Positions 24,386 through 32,062 of a DNA stretch of 64,000 bases are shown in pieces. Below the pieces are notes generated by a model that worked only from the letters and a program-made list of their open reading frames with translations, was not told the DNA's origin and did not search any database. The stretch lies in the NCBI RefSeq assembly GCF_024213555.1, contig NZ_JANAVO010000007.1, positions 62,001 to 126,000 on the forward strand. The letters are read 5' to 3'. The position numbers were made by a program, and so were the translations under genes. How positions within the stretch are numbered: the stretch's first letter is position 1; each line of letters begins with the position of its first letter. This stretch comes from Allokutzneria sp. A3M-2-11 16 (GTDB lineage Bacteria > Actinomycetota > Actinomycetes > Mycobacteriales > Pseudonocardiaceae).

Positions 24386-25936
24386 TCAGCCGGTCGGCCG
24401 CGCGCCCGGCCCCGGCAAGGCGGCCCGGTCGAGCTTGCCGTTGGGCGAGATCGGCATGGCCTCGCCGATCCACCAGTGCGTCGGCGCCATGTACTCCGGC
24501 AGCCGCTCCAGCAGCAGCCCGCGCAGCTCCCGCGCGCCCGGGGGCGTCCCGGTGAGCACCGCGTGCAGCCTCATCTCGCCGTCGTGCTCGCGGCCGAACA
24601 CCGCGGCTTCGTCGATGCCCGGCACCTCCGCCAGCGCGGCCTCGACCTCCCTGGGCTCCACCGAGTAACCGCGGATCTTGATCAGGTCGTCGATCCGGCC
24701 GAGCAGGTCGAGGGTGCCGTCCGGACGCCAGCGGCCCCGATCCCTCGTCCGGTAGAGGCGGGCGCCCGGCGCGAACGGGTCCGGCAGGAACACCGCGGCC
24801 GTCAGCTCCGGATCGGTGTAGCCGCGCGCGATGCCGACCCCGCCGATGTAGATCTCGCCCACCTCGCCGTCGGGCACCGGCCGCCGCTCGGCGTCGAGCA
24901 ACCGGACGTAGGTGTTCCACACCGGCGCGCCCACCGGCGGCCGGTCCTCCAGGTTCTGCCTGGCCACGCTCATCGAATGGCTCAGCACCATGTGGTTCTC
25001 GGCGGGCCCGTAGTGGTTGTGCACGGTGATGTCGGGCCGGGCGGCCAGCAGCTCGCGCAGCGCGGGGGTGATCCGGACCGTCTCGCCCGCGCTGATCACG
25101 TGGCGCAGCGCGGGAGCGTCCCGGAAGGACACCGGCAGCGTCAGCACCAGGTCGATCAGCGACTGCGGGAAGTCCACCACCTCGGCGCCGTGCTCGATGA
25201 GGAAGCCGACCAGGGCCCTGGCGTCCCGCCGGGTGGCGGCGTCGGGCACGAGCAGGCAGCCCGAGGAGGCCAGGGTGGAGAAGATCTCCTGCACCGAGAC
25301 GTCGAAGCTCAGCGCCGCGCCCTGCAACACCCGCCTGCGCGTGCCCAGCCCGGAGGCGTGCACCTGCCAGGACACGAAGTTCACCAGGCACCGATGGGTC
25401 TGCAGGATTCCCTTGGGCCGCCCGGTGGACCCGGAGGAGAAGATCACGTAGGCGAGGTCGTCGGGCCCCAGCTCCGGCCGCGGCACCACCTCGGCCGGAT
25501 GCGGCGCCCGCACCAAATCGGCCAGCGGCACGGCCGGGATGTCACCGGCGGCCCCCACCCCGCCGAGCACCTGGAGGCTCGCCTCGGAGCTGCGCAGGAT
25601 GTAGTCGAGGCGACTGCTCGGATAGCTCAGGTCGACCGGCAGGTAGGCGGCCCCCGCGCGCATGATGCCCAGCACCGCGCAGGTGAACTCGACGCCCGCG
25701 TGCGCGGCGACCAGCACGACGTCGCCGACCCCGATGCCGTGCTCGGCGCGCAGCCGGTGCGCGACGGCGTCGGCCGCCCGGTCCAGCTCGGCGTAGGTCA
25801 TCGACCGGTCCGCCTCGACCACGGCGGGCCGGTGCGGCCCGGCGGCGACGCAGCCGTCGATCAGCTCCAGCACGGTGACCGCGGCCAGCGGGACGACCGG
25901 GCCGTGCCTGCCCAGCGGGATCGGGGGCGCGCTCAC
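24386..25936 (-). CDS. Free-standing adenylation domain, proline-type pocket
   Basis: Stand-alone A domain of 516 aa with no PCP attached. Core motifs: FSSGSTGRPKG (A3), HYGPAEN (A5), GRIDDLIKIRG (A8) and SPNGKLDR (A10 Lys); A7 is altered to YRTRDRG. Hand alignment to GrsA gives the pocket D-V-Q-D-I-A-H-M-V-K, close to the known proline code D-V-Q-L-I-A-H-V-V-K. It therefore most likely activates proline or a close analogue (hydroxyproline, pipecolate). The GTG start overlaps the stop of the cyclodeaminase-family gene as GTGA. The charged residue must be passed to a carrier elsewhere, for example an A-less PCP of the NRPS proteins. Confidence 0.92.
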   Translation of the reverse strand: MSAPPIPLGRHGPVVPLAAVTVLELIDGCVAAGPHRPAVVEADRSMTYAELDRAADAVAHRLRAEHGIGVGDVVLVAAHAGVEFTCAVLGIMRAGAAYLPVDLSYPSSRLDYILRSSEASLQVLGGVGAAGDIPAVPLADLVRAPHPAEVVPRPELGPDDLAYVIFSSGSTGRPKGILQTHRCLVNFVSWQVHASGLGTRRRVLQGAALSFDVSVQEIFSTLASSGCLLVPDAATRRDARALVGFLIEHGAEVVDFPQSLIDLVLTLPVSFRDAPALRHVISAGETVRITPALRELLAARPDITVHNHYGPAENHMVLSHSMSVARQNLEDRPPVGAPVWNTYVRLLDAERRPVPDGEVGEIYIGGVGIARGYTDPELTAAVFLPDPFAPGARLYRTRDRGRWRPDGTLDLLGRIDDLIKIRGYSVEPREVEAALAEVPGIDEAAVFGREHDGEMRLHAVLTGTPPGARELRGLLLERLPEYMAPTHWWIGEAMPISPNGKLDRAALPGPGARPTG

Positions 25937-27015
25937 GCCGTGATGCCCGCGAACAGGCCGGCCGCGTCGGACTCGGCCAGGAATGCGTAGGGATCACGCG
26001 GATCCCCCGAGCTGGCCTCGATGTCGAGGAACCGGCCGAGGGAGTGCCGTTCGGCCAGCTCCTCCAGCACCTCGACCATCACCAGGTCCTCCAGCGCCAG
26101 GCCGGTGGAGTCGAAGACGGTCGGCCCTCCCCGCACCGCCGCGCCCGCGGCGGGGTCCTGGACGAGGTCGAACAGCGAGGGGCCCACCTCGTCGGCGGCC
26201 AGCTGCTGGCACTCGCCCTCCAGCATCGCCTGCGCCAGCAGGTCGGGGCACACGGTGGCGCGGCGCAGCAGGGCCAGGGGCAGCTCGACCTTGCCGGGCA
26301 TGTCCGAGCCGACCGCGTTGATGTGCACGTCGTGCCGCAGCTCCGCCCCGGAGATGACCGGGCCCGCCCCGGGCAGCACCGAGGTGCAGGTGCAGATGAT
26401 GTTCGCCTCGCGTTCGAGCACGGCGAGCGGAACGGCCTCGATCATCCCGGCGGGAAAGCGCGACCGCGCCGCGAAGGAGGCCACCGCGGCCGGGTCGGGG
26501 TCGCTGACCAGCACCCGGCGCAGCGGGAAACGCCTGGCCAGGGCGTGCAGCTGGGTGACCGCCTGCGCCCCGGCGCCAACCAGCCCCAACACCTCGCTGT
26601 CCGGGTCTGCCAGCGCCCGGCTGGCGATCATCGACGCGACCCCGGTGCGCACGGCCGTGGCGAACGTGCCGTCGGCGATGATCCGCAGGCGGCCGGAGTC
26701 GGAGTCGAACCCGTAGAGGCTGGACAGGATCGTCGGCAGGCCGTGCTCGGCCGGGTTGTGCGGGTGGTAGCCGACCATCTTCAGCGCGACCGTGCCGCCC
26801 AGCCGCGCCGCGGGCATCCACTCCAGCAGCCCCGGACGGGGCCCGAACCGGTGGAAACCGTCCCGCTTGCGCACGTCGAACACATCGGGCCGATAAGCCG
26901 ATAGGGCCTCGTCCAGCCGTTCGGTCACCAATTCGTAAAAGGCGCTCAGCCCCACGTCGCGAATGAGCGCAGCGACGGTTGTTGAGTCGACGACGCGCGT
27001 CAGGCCCTTGTGCAC
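25933..27015 (-). CDS. Ornithine cyclodeaminase / mu-crystallin family enzyme
   Basis: About 360 aa from the GTG at 27015. The NAD(P)-binding segment VLGLVGAGAQAVTQLHALAR, the family motif ALKMVGYHPHNPA with its substrate Lys, and INAVGSDMPGKVELP are characteristic. Members include ornithine cyclodeaminase (ornithine to proline), lysine cyclodeaminase (lysine to pipecolate) and SbnB, which makes a diaminopropionate precursor. No SbnA-like partner is visible. The neighbouring proline-type A domain and proline-3-hydroxylase-like gene favour a cyclodeaminase supplying a cyclic imino acid. An upstream TTG at 27063 gives an atypical N-terminus and is rejected as start. Confidence 0.9.
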   Translation of the reverse strand: MHKGLTRVVDSTTVAALIRDVGLSAFYELVTERLDEALSAYRPDVFDVRKRDGFHRFGPRPGLLEWMPAARLGGTVALKMVGYHPHNPAEHGLPTILSSLYGFDSDSGRLRIIADGTFATAVRTGVASMIASRALADPDSEVLGLVGAGAQAVTQLHALARRFPLRRVLVSDPDPAAVASFAARSRFPAGMIEAVPLAVLEREANIICTCTSVLPGAGPVISGAELRHDVHINAVGSDMPGKVELPLALLRRATVCPDLLAQAMLEGECQQLAADEVGPSLFDLVQDPAAGAAVRGGPTVFDSTGLALEDLVMVEVLEELAERHSLGRFLDIEASSGDPRDPYAFLAESDAAGLFAGITA

Positions 27016-27070
27016 TATCCATCCCCAGTCATGAAAGAGTGCCGAAAATCGGCGAGAGCGCAATTCGCGC

Positions 27071-28903
27071 TCAGCCCACCTCGGCCCCGGCCCGCTGAGC
27101 CAGAGCGCATACCGCGGCTTCGAACTCCGCGAACCTCTTGTTCTCGAAAAGCAACCGCGTGGGAACGCGGAAAGCGAGGCTCTCGGTGAGCCGGGTCGCC
27201 ACGTGCATCGCGCTCAGGGAATGCCCGCCGCTGTCGAAGAAGTCGGTGTCGGCGCCGATCTCGGAACCGAGGACCTCTCCCCACACCGCCAGCACCAGCC
27301 CGGAGACACCGCTGCCCCCGGTCGCCACCGGCTCCGGGGCCGCACGCTGGTCCAGCAGGGCGGCCAGCGCGGCCTTGTCGGCCTTGCCCGCGATCGTCCT
27401 CGGGATCGCGGCGACCACCGAGTACGCCGAAGGACACATCCATTCGGGCAGGTGGCGGGCCGCGTGGTCGCGGACCGCGGACAGCGCCGCGGGGCCGCTC
27501 AGCTCGACGAACGCGTGCAGCGCGCCGGACCGGGTGTCGGGCACGACCGCGATCTGCACGACCCCGGGTGCCCGGCCCAGGGTGCTCTCGATCTCGCCGG
27601 GCTCCACCCGGTGACCGCGGATCTTGACCTGCTCGTCGATCCGACCGCGGTACTCCAGTGCGCCGTCCGCGGTGCGAACGACCAGGTCACCGGTGAGGTA
27701 CATCCGGGACCCCGGCTCCAGCGGGTCCTCGACGAAACGCCGCGCGGTCAGCTCCGGCCTGCGCAGGTACCCCCGCGCGAGCATGGGGCCGACCAGCCCG
27801 AGCTCGCCCTCGGTGCCGTCCGCGACCGGCCGCCCGGCGGCGTCGAGCACCCGGACGCCGACCTCGGCGAAGGGCTCCCCCAGGTGTGGCCGGACCCCGG
27901 CGGTGATGCGGGCGCTGGTCGCGGCGATGGTGACCTCGGTCGGGCCGTACATGTTGTACGGCTCGATCAGGCCCTGTTTCCCGAGCGCGCTGAGCCGGTC
28001 CCACAGCGGCTGGTCGATCGCCTCGCCGCCGACCAGGACGCGGATGCTGCGCCCCGATCGGCGGGCGACCGCGGCCACCTCGTCGAGCAGTACCCGCACG
28101 TGCGAGGGGGTGGTGTCGAACTCGTCGATCCGCGCCGTCTCGACCAGCCCGGCGAACAGGGCGGTGTCGCGGCGGGCGGCCTCGTCGAAGACCACGACGC
28201 TGTCGCCGCGGAAGATCCGGCCCCACTGCTGCACCGACGGGTCGAAGGACACCGAGGCGTTCCAGCCGACCCTGGTGCCCACCGGCCCGAACACCCCCGC
28301 CTCGTCCAGGCCGAGGAAGAAGGTGGCCAGCGAGCGGTGCGAGATCTGCACGCCCTTGGGCGTCCCGGTGGAGCCCGACGTGAAGATCACGTAGGCGAGG
28401 TCGTCCGGGGCGGGCTCCCGCGGCAGGGCACCGGTCGGCGCCGCCGGGTCGATCCGGTCGAGCGCCAGCACCGGCAGGTCACCGCCAACGGCGTGCCGCT
28501 CGGCCAGCTCGGAGGTCGTGACCAGCACGGATACCCCGGCTTCGGCCAGGATGGCCGCGATCCTCGGGCTCGGCTGCTCCGGGTCGAGCGGCACGAAGGC
28601 CGCACCGCACTTGAGCACCGCGACGAAGGCCGCGACGAGTTCGGCCGTTCTCGGCAGCAGGACGGCGACCAGGGTCGCGCTCCGCCCGCCCGCGGCCGCG
28701 ACGGCCCCGGCCAGCCGGTCCGACAGCTCGTCGAACTCGCGGAAGCTCAGCTCCGCGTCGGGTCCGGCGACGGCGAGCCGGTCGCCGCAGGCCCGCGCGG
28801 CGTACCGCAGCCCCGGCAGGACCGTCCTGGTCCGGCGCAGCGCGGCGAGCGCGGATTCCGGTTCGGCGCCGGTCACCGCATCAGCATCGGCAAACACGCG
28901 CAC
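27071..28903 (-). CDS. NRPS A-PCP didomain
   Basis: Free-standing adenylation domain fused to a carrier protein, 610 aa. Motifs: FTSGSTGTPKG, MYGPTEVT, YLTGDLVV, GRIDEQVKIRG, IAGKADKAAL (A10 Lys) and PCP DFFDSGGHSLSAM near residue 560. The tentative pocket is D-P-Q-D-L-G-M-I-A-K; the Asp at the fourth position hints at a polar or basic side chain, but this is not assignable by eye. It likely primes one amino acid for tailoring on its own PCP, by the SyrP-like or di-iron oxygenase, before transfer to a C domain. The GTG start has a GGAGAG site four bases upstream and follows a 405-base non-coding stretch that probably holds an operon promoter. Confidence 0.92.
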   Translation of the reverse strand: MRVFADADAVTGAEPESALAALRRTRTVLPGLRYAARACGDRLAVAGPDAELSFREFDELSDRLAGAVAAAGGRSATLVAVLLPRTAELVAAFVAVLKCGAAFVPLDPEQPSPRIAAILAEAGVSVLVTTSELAERHAVGGDLPVLALDRIDPAAPTGALPREPAPDDLAYVIFTSGSTGTPKGVQISHRSLATFFLGLDEAGVFGPVGTRVGWNASVSFDPSVQQWGRIFRGDSVVVFDEAARRDTALFAGLVETARIDEFDTTPSHVRVLLDEVAAVARRSGRSIRVLVGGEAIDQPLWDRLSALGKQGLIEPYNMYGPTEVTIAATSARITAGVRPHLGEPFAEVGVRVLDAAGRPVADGTEGELGLVGPMLARGYLRRPELTARRFVEDPLEPGSRMYLTGDLVVRTADGALEYRGRIDEQVKIRGHRVEPGEIESTLGRAPGVVQIAVVPDTRSGALHAFVELSGPAALSAVRDHAARHLPEWMCPSAYSVVAAIPRTIAGKADKAALAALLDQRAAPEPVATGGSGVSGLVLAVWGEVLGSEIGADTDFFDSGGHSLSAMHVATRLTESLAFRVPTRLLFENKRFAEFEAAVCALAQRAGAEVG

Positions 28904-29308
28904 GCACTCTCCGTCGACTCGATCGGAGGGTCGAGCGCACCACCCCAGTATTCATTCACAGCCCCCAGATGGCCCCGGCCGACTGATCCGTCCGCCGGAA
29001 CCGCCACGTTCTCCGAAGCGCCCCAGTGCACTTCGGGCCGAACACTAGCATTCCGCTCCGGCGCCGCGGCCGCTTTTGCGGAGCAGAGAATAGAATTATC
29101 TGAGCCGCCGAACGAAGATCACCACTGACGAGCGCGGGAGGGTAACACACCACATCCGCTCCCGGAACTGCTTTCAAGCAAGAACGAGGAAGCGCGGTTT
29201 CGGGGATAATGAGGTTCGGCATGTCGGTCGTTTTCTCGATGTCACGGACATCCCCCGCACCTCCTTTTTCTCAATTACGAAGTACTGAACTTCGCGAGAT
29301 CAATCCCG
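28904..29308 (-). promoter_or_regulatory. 405-base non-coding stretch between two A-domain genes
   Basis: This gap in the minus-strand operon is less GC-rich than its surroundings, with stretches such as AGAATAGAATTATC near 29087-29100. It contains no convincing reading frame. A small inverted repeat CGAAGT/ACTTCG (29278-29283 and 29289-29294) lies just past the stop of the upstream gene. I infer it holds a promoter for the A-PCP gene and everything downstream of it. I cannot point to clear -35 and -10 boxes. Confidence 0.4.
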
Positions 29309-30745
29309 CTACCCGAGCGCCCTGCGGTCGAGCTTGCCCGACGCCGTCAGCGCCAGCCGCTCCACCAGCTCGATCCGCCCGGGAACCATGTAGGAGGGCA
29401 GCCGGGCCGCGAGTGCCTCGCGCACCTGCTCGACGAGCCCGCCCCGTTCCCCCGCTCTCGCGACGACGTGGGCCACCAGCACCGGCTCGTCGGTGGCAGT
29501 CCGGCCGACCGTGACCGCGGCGTCCTCGACCAGCCCCAGCTCGCGGACGGCGTGCTCGACCTCGCCCAGCTCGACCCGGAAGCCGCGCAGCTTGACCTGC
29601 CCGTCGACGCGACCCACGAACAGCAGCTCGCCGAGCTCGGTCACCAGGTCGCCGGTGCGGTACCAGGCCGCCCCGCCCGCGGCGTCGGCAACGAACGGCC
29701 CCGGCAGCCCGAGGTAGCCGTCGAACACCTGCGGGCCGCGCAGCAGGAGTTCGCCGATCTCCCCCTCCGCGACGTCCGAACCGTCCTCGCCGACCACCCG
29801 GAACTCGAAGCCCGGCAGCGGCGCGCCGAGCGGGGTCCGATGGGTGTGCGGCCGTTCTCTCGCGCCGATGCGGCGGAAGGTCGCGTACACGGTCGTCTCG
29901 GTGGGGCCGTACATGTTCGTGACCTCCGCCCGGTTGCCGAGCCTGCGCCAGGCCAGCACCGAGTCCCACTGCATCGCCTCGCCCGCGAGCACCACGTGGC
30001 GGACCTCCGGCAGCGTGGTTCCGGAGGCCGCGCAGTAGCGCACCGCGTGCGCGAAGACGCTGGGCACCTGGTTCAGCACCGACACCCGCTCCTCGACGAG
30101 GTGCCGGACGGTCAGCTCGGCGGAGCGCAGCACCTCTTCACCGGGCACGGCGAGGCACGCTCCGGTGGACAGCGCGCCCCACATCTCCCAGACGGAGACG
30201 TCGAAACCGTAGGAGTGGCTCAACGCCCAGCGGTCCGCGGGGACGAAGTCGAACAACGGCAGCGCCGCCTCGAACAGCGCGGTCATGTTCTGCCTGGTCA
30301 CCGGAACACCCTTGGGCGTGCCGGTGGACCCCGACGTGAAGATCACATAGCGCACGTCGCGCGGGTCGACCGGAGCGTCGACGTCCAGTGCCGTCAGTTC
30401 CGGCTCCCCGGCGCCGTCGATGACCTGTGCGGCCAGACCCGCCGACTCGGCGATGCGGTCGGCGCGGCCGGAGTCGTGCGCCGGGTCGAACGGGACGTAG
30501 GCGATTCCGGCCCGGAACAGGCCGATGATCACCGCGGGCAGCCACACCGACCGGCTCAGCCGGACGCCGACCCGCTGCCCCCGCACGAGTCCGGCGGCCA
30601 GCACCCGCTCGGCGAAGGCGTCGGCTAGCCGGTCGAGCTCCGCGTAGGAGATGTGCTCCGCGCGCACGGAGACCGCGGTGGCGTCGGGCGTGGCCGTCAC
30701 CCAGGCGCGGAACCTGTCCAGCGGGTCCGGACCGGACTGGATCAT
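29309..30745 (-). CDS. Free-standing adenylation domain, Ser/Thr-like pocket
   Basis: Stand-alone A domain of 478 aa, no carrier attached. Motifs: FTSGSTGTPKG, MYGPTETT, WYRTGDL, GRVDGQVKLRG and TASGKLDRR at the C-terminus. Hand alignment gives D-V-W-N-V-A-M-V-Y-K, near the serine (D-V-W-H) and threonine (D-F-W-N-I-G-M-V-H-K) codes, so a small hydroxylated or related small amino acid is the best guess. It starts 1 base after the exporter stop. It provides a second trans-acting A domain for PCPs that lack their own. Confidence 0.9.
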   Translation of the reverse strand: MIQSGPDPLDRFRAWVTATPDATAVSVRAEHISYAELDRLADAFAERVLAAGLVRGQRVGVRLSRSVWLPAVIIGLFRAGIAYVPFDPAHDSGRADRIAESAGLAAQVIDGAGEPELTALDVDAPVDPRDVRYVIFTSGSTGTPKGVPVTRQNMTALFEAALPLFDFVPADRWALSHSYGFDVSVWEMWGALSTGACLAVPGEEVLRSAELTVRHLVEERVSVLNQVPSVFAHAVRYCAASGTTLPEVRHVVLAGEAMQWDSVLAWRRLGNRAEVTNMYGPTETTVYATFRRIGARERPHTHRTPLGAPLPGFEFRVVGEDGSDVAEGEIGELLLRGPQVFDGYLGLPGPFVADAAGGAAWYRTGDLVTELGELLFVGRVDGQVKLRGFRVELGEVEHAVRELGLVEDAAVTVGRTATDEPVLVAHVVARAGERGGLVEQVREALAARLPSYMVPGRIELVERLALTASGKLDRRALG

Positions 30746-30746
30746 C

Positions 30747-31985
30747 TCAGTGCTCCTTCACAAGGTCCGCGGTCTGGGGCAGCGTGCCCATCGACCGCGT
30801 CAGCGGCCGCCAGGTGAGGACGGTGACGACCGCCATCAGGCCGCACGCGAGCCAGAACGGTGTGGTGACGCCCCAGCCGTAGGCGATCCAGCCGCCGAGC
30901 AGCGCCCCCAACGCCGACCCGCCGATGCTGAACAGGAAGTAGACGCTGTTCACCCGCCCCCGCAGGTGTTCCGGCACCAGCCGCTGGCGCAGCGCCACGA
31001 TCAGCACGCCCCACACCGCCGTGTGCACGCCGAAGACCACCAGTGTCGCCCCGGCGACCAGCGGGGACCGGGTCAGCGCCAGCACCAGGTGGGTGGCCGT
31101 CTCGATGAGGAGGCCGACGTGCAGCAGGCTGGCCGGGGTGAACCTCCTGCGCAGCGCGCCGATCAGCGCCGTCCCCAGCAGCGCGCCGAGCGCGGAGGCG
31201 GTCAGCAGCAGGCCGTAGCCGATCTCGCCGAGGCCCAGCCGCTCCCTGGCGAAGAAAACCATGATCGCCATGACGCCGCTCAACGACAGGTTCATCAGAA
31301 GAATGGATTGGGCGAGCAAGCGCAACACCGGCTGACCCCACAGCCACCGCACTCCCTCGGCGATTTCCGAGCGCACCGAGGAATTCGATCGACCGGCCGA
31401 CTCCTCACGCACCGGAGCGGGTAGCCGGACGCGCCACACCAACAATGCGGCGATCACAAAAGTGGCGGCGTCGAAACCAAAGGGAACGGCGGCGGCGATC
31501 ACGAACAGGTACGCGCCCAACGGTGGTCCCGCCAGGTTCCCGCCCGCGATGGTCGCCGCGGTCATCCGCGCGTTGGCGCGATCGAGCTGATCGGGGCGCA
31601 CCACACCGGGCAGCAACGCCAGCGACGCGTTGTCCGCCAGCGTCTCCCCCACCCCCAACAGGAACAACACCGCGTAGAGCAGCGGGATCGTCACCGTCCC
31701 GGTCGCGACGAACAGGGCGAGCAGCCCCATCAGCGCGCCGCGGAGCAGGTTGACGAGCACGACCAGCTTCCGCCGGTCGAGGCGGTCGACGTAGACCCCG
31801 CTGACCAACGAGAACAGCAACCACGGCAGCTGCTGGCAGAAGACCGCACCGCCCACCAATGCCGGATTGTCGGTGATCGCGGCGACCAGCAATGGCCCGG
31901 CCGCGATACTGACCCCATCCCCGATATTGGTGACAGTATTGGCCGCCCACAATTTCGCGTAATTCTTCCCCAGTGATTCCCCCAT
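30747..31985 (-). CDS. MFS exporter (EntS-like)
   Basis: Major facilitator of about 412 aa with roughly 12 hydrophobic segments. The loop VDRLDRRKLVVLVN after the second helix is the family DRxxRR signature, and the overall sequence resembles enterobactin-exporter-type MFS_3 proteins common in NRPS clusters. The start is the ATG at 31985 (MGESLGKNY); an upstream GTG adds only seven residues. It lies between the SARP regulator and the first free A domain on the same strand. Likely role: efflux of the peptide product and self-protection. Confidence 0.9.
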   Translation of the reverse strand: MGESLGKNYAKLWAANTVTNIGDGVSIAAGPLLVAAITDNPALVGGAVFCQQLPWLLFSLVSGVYVDRLDRRKLVVLVNLLRGALMGLLALFVATGTVTIPLLYAVLFLLGVGETLADNASLALLPGVVRPDQLDRANARMTAATIAGGNLAGPPLGAYLFVIAAAVPFGFDAATFVIAALLVWRVRLPAPVREESAGRSNSSVRSEIAEGVRWLWGQPVLRLLAQSILLMNLSLSGVMAIMVFFARERLGLGEIGYGLLLTASALGALLGTALIGALRRRFTPASLLHVGLLIETATHLVLALTRSPLVAGATLVVFGVHTAVWGVLIVALRQRLVPEHLRGRVNSVYFLFSIGGSALGALLGGWIAYGWGVTTPFWLACGLMAVVTVLTWRPLTRSMGTLPQTADLVKEH

Positions 31986-32062
31986 AGCCACGGGCGGACT
32001 ATACACGCGCGGGGGTGCCGAGAAAGGCTTGTTTCACATCTCGCTGACGCGGCTCGCGAGCG

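Noticed and set aside
27016-27063. Upstream TTG start for the cyclodeaminase-family gene
   Set aside because: It adds 16 atypical residues (RSRRFSALFHDW) and uses a rare start codon; the GTG at 27015 fits family length.
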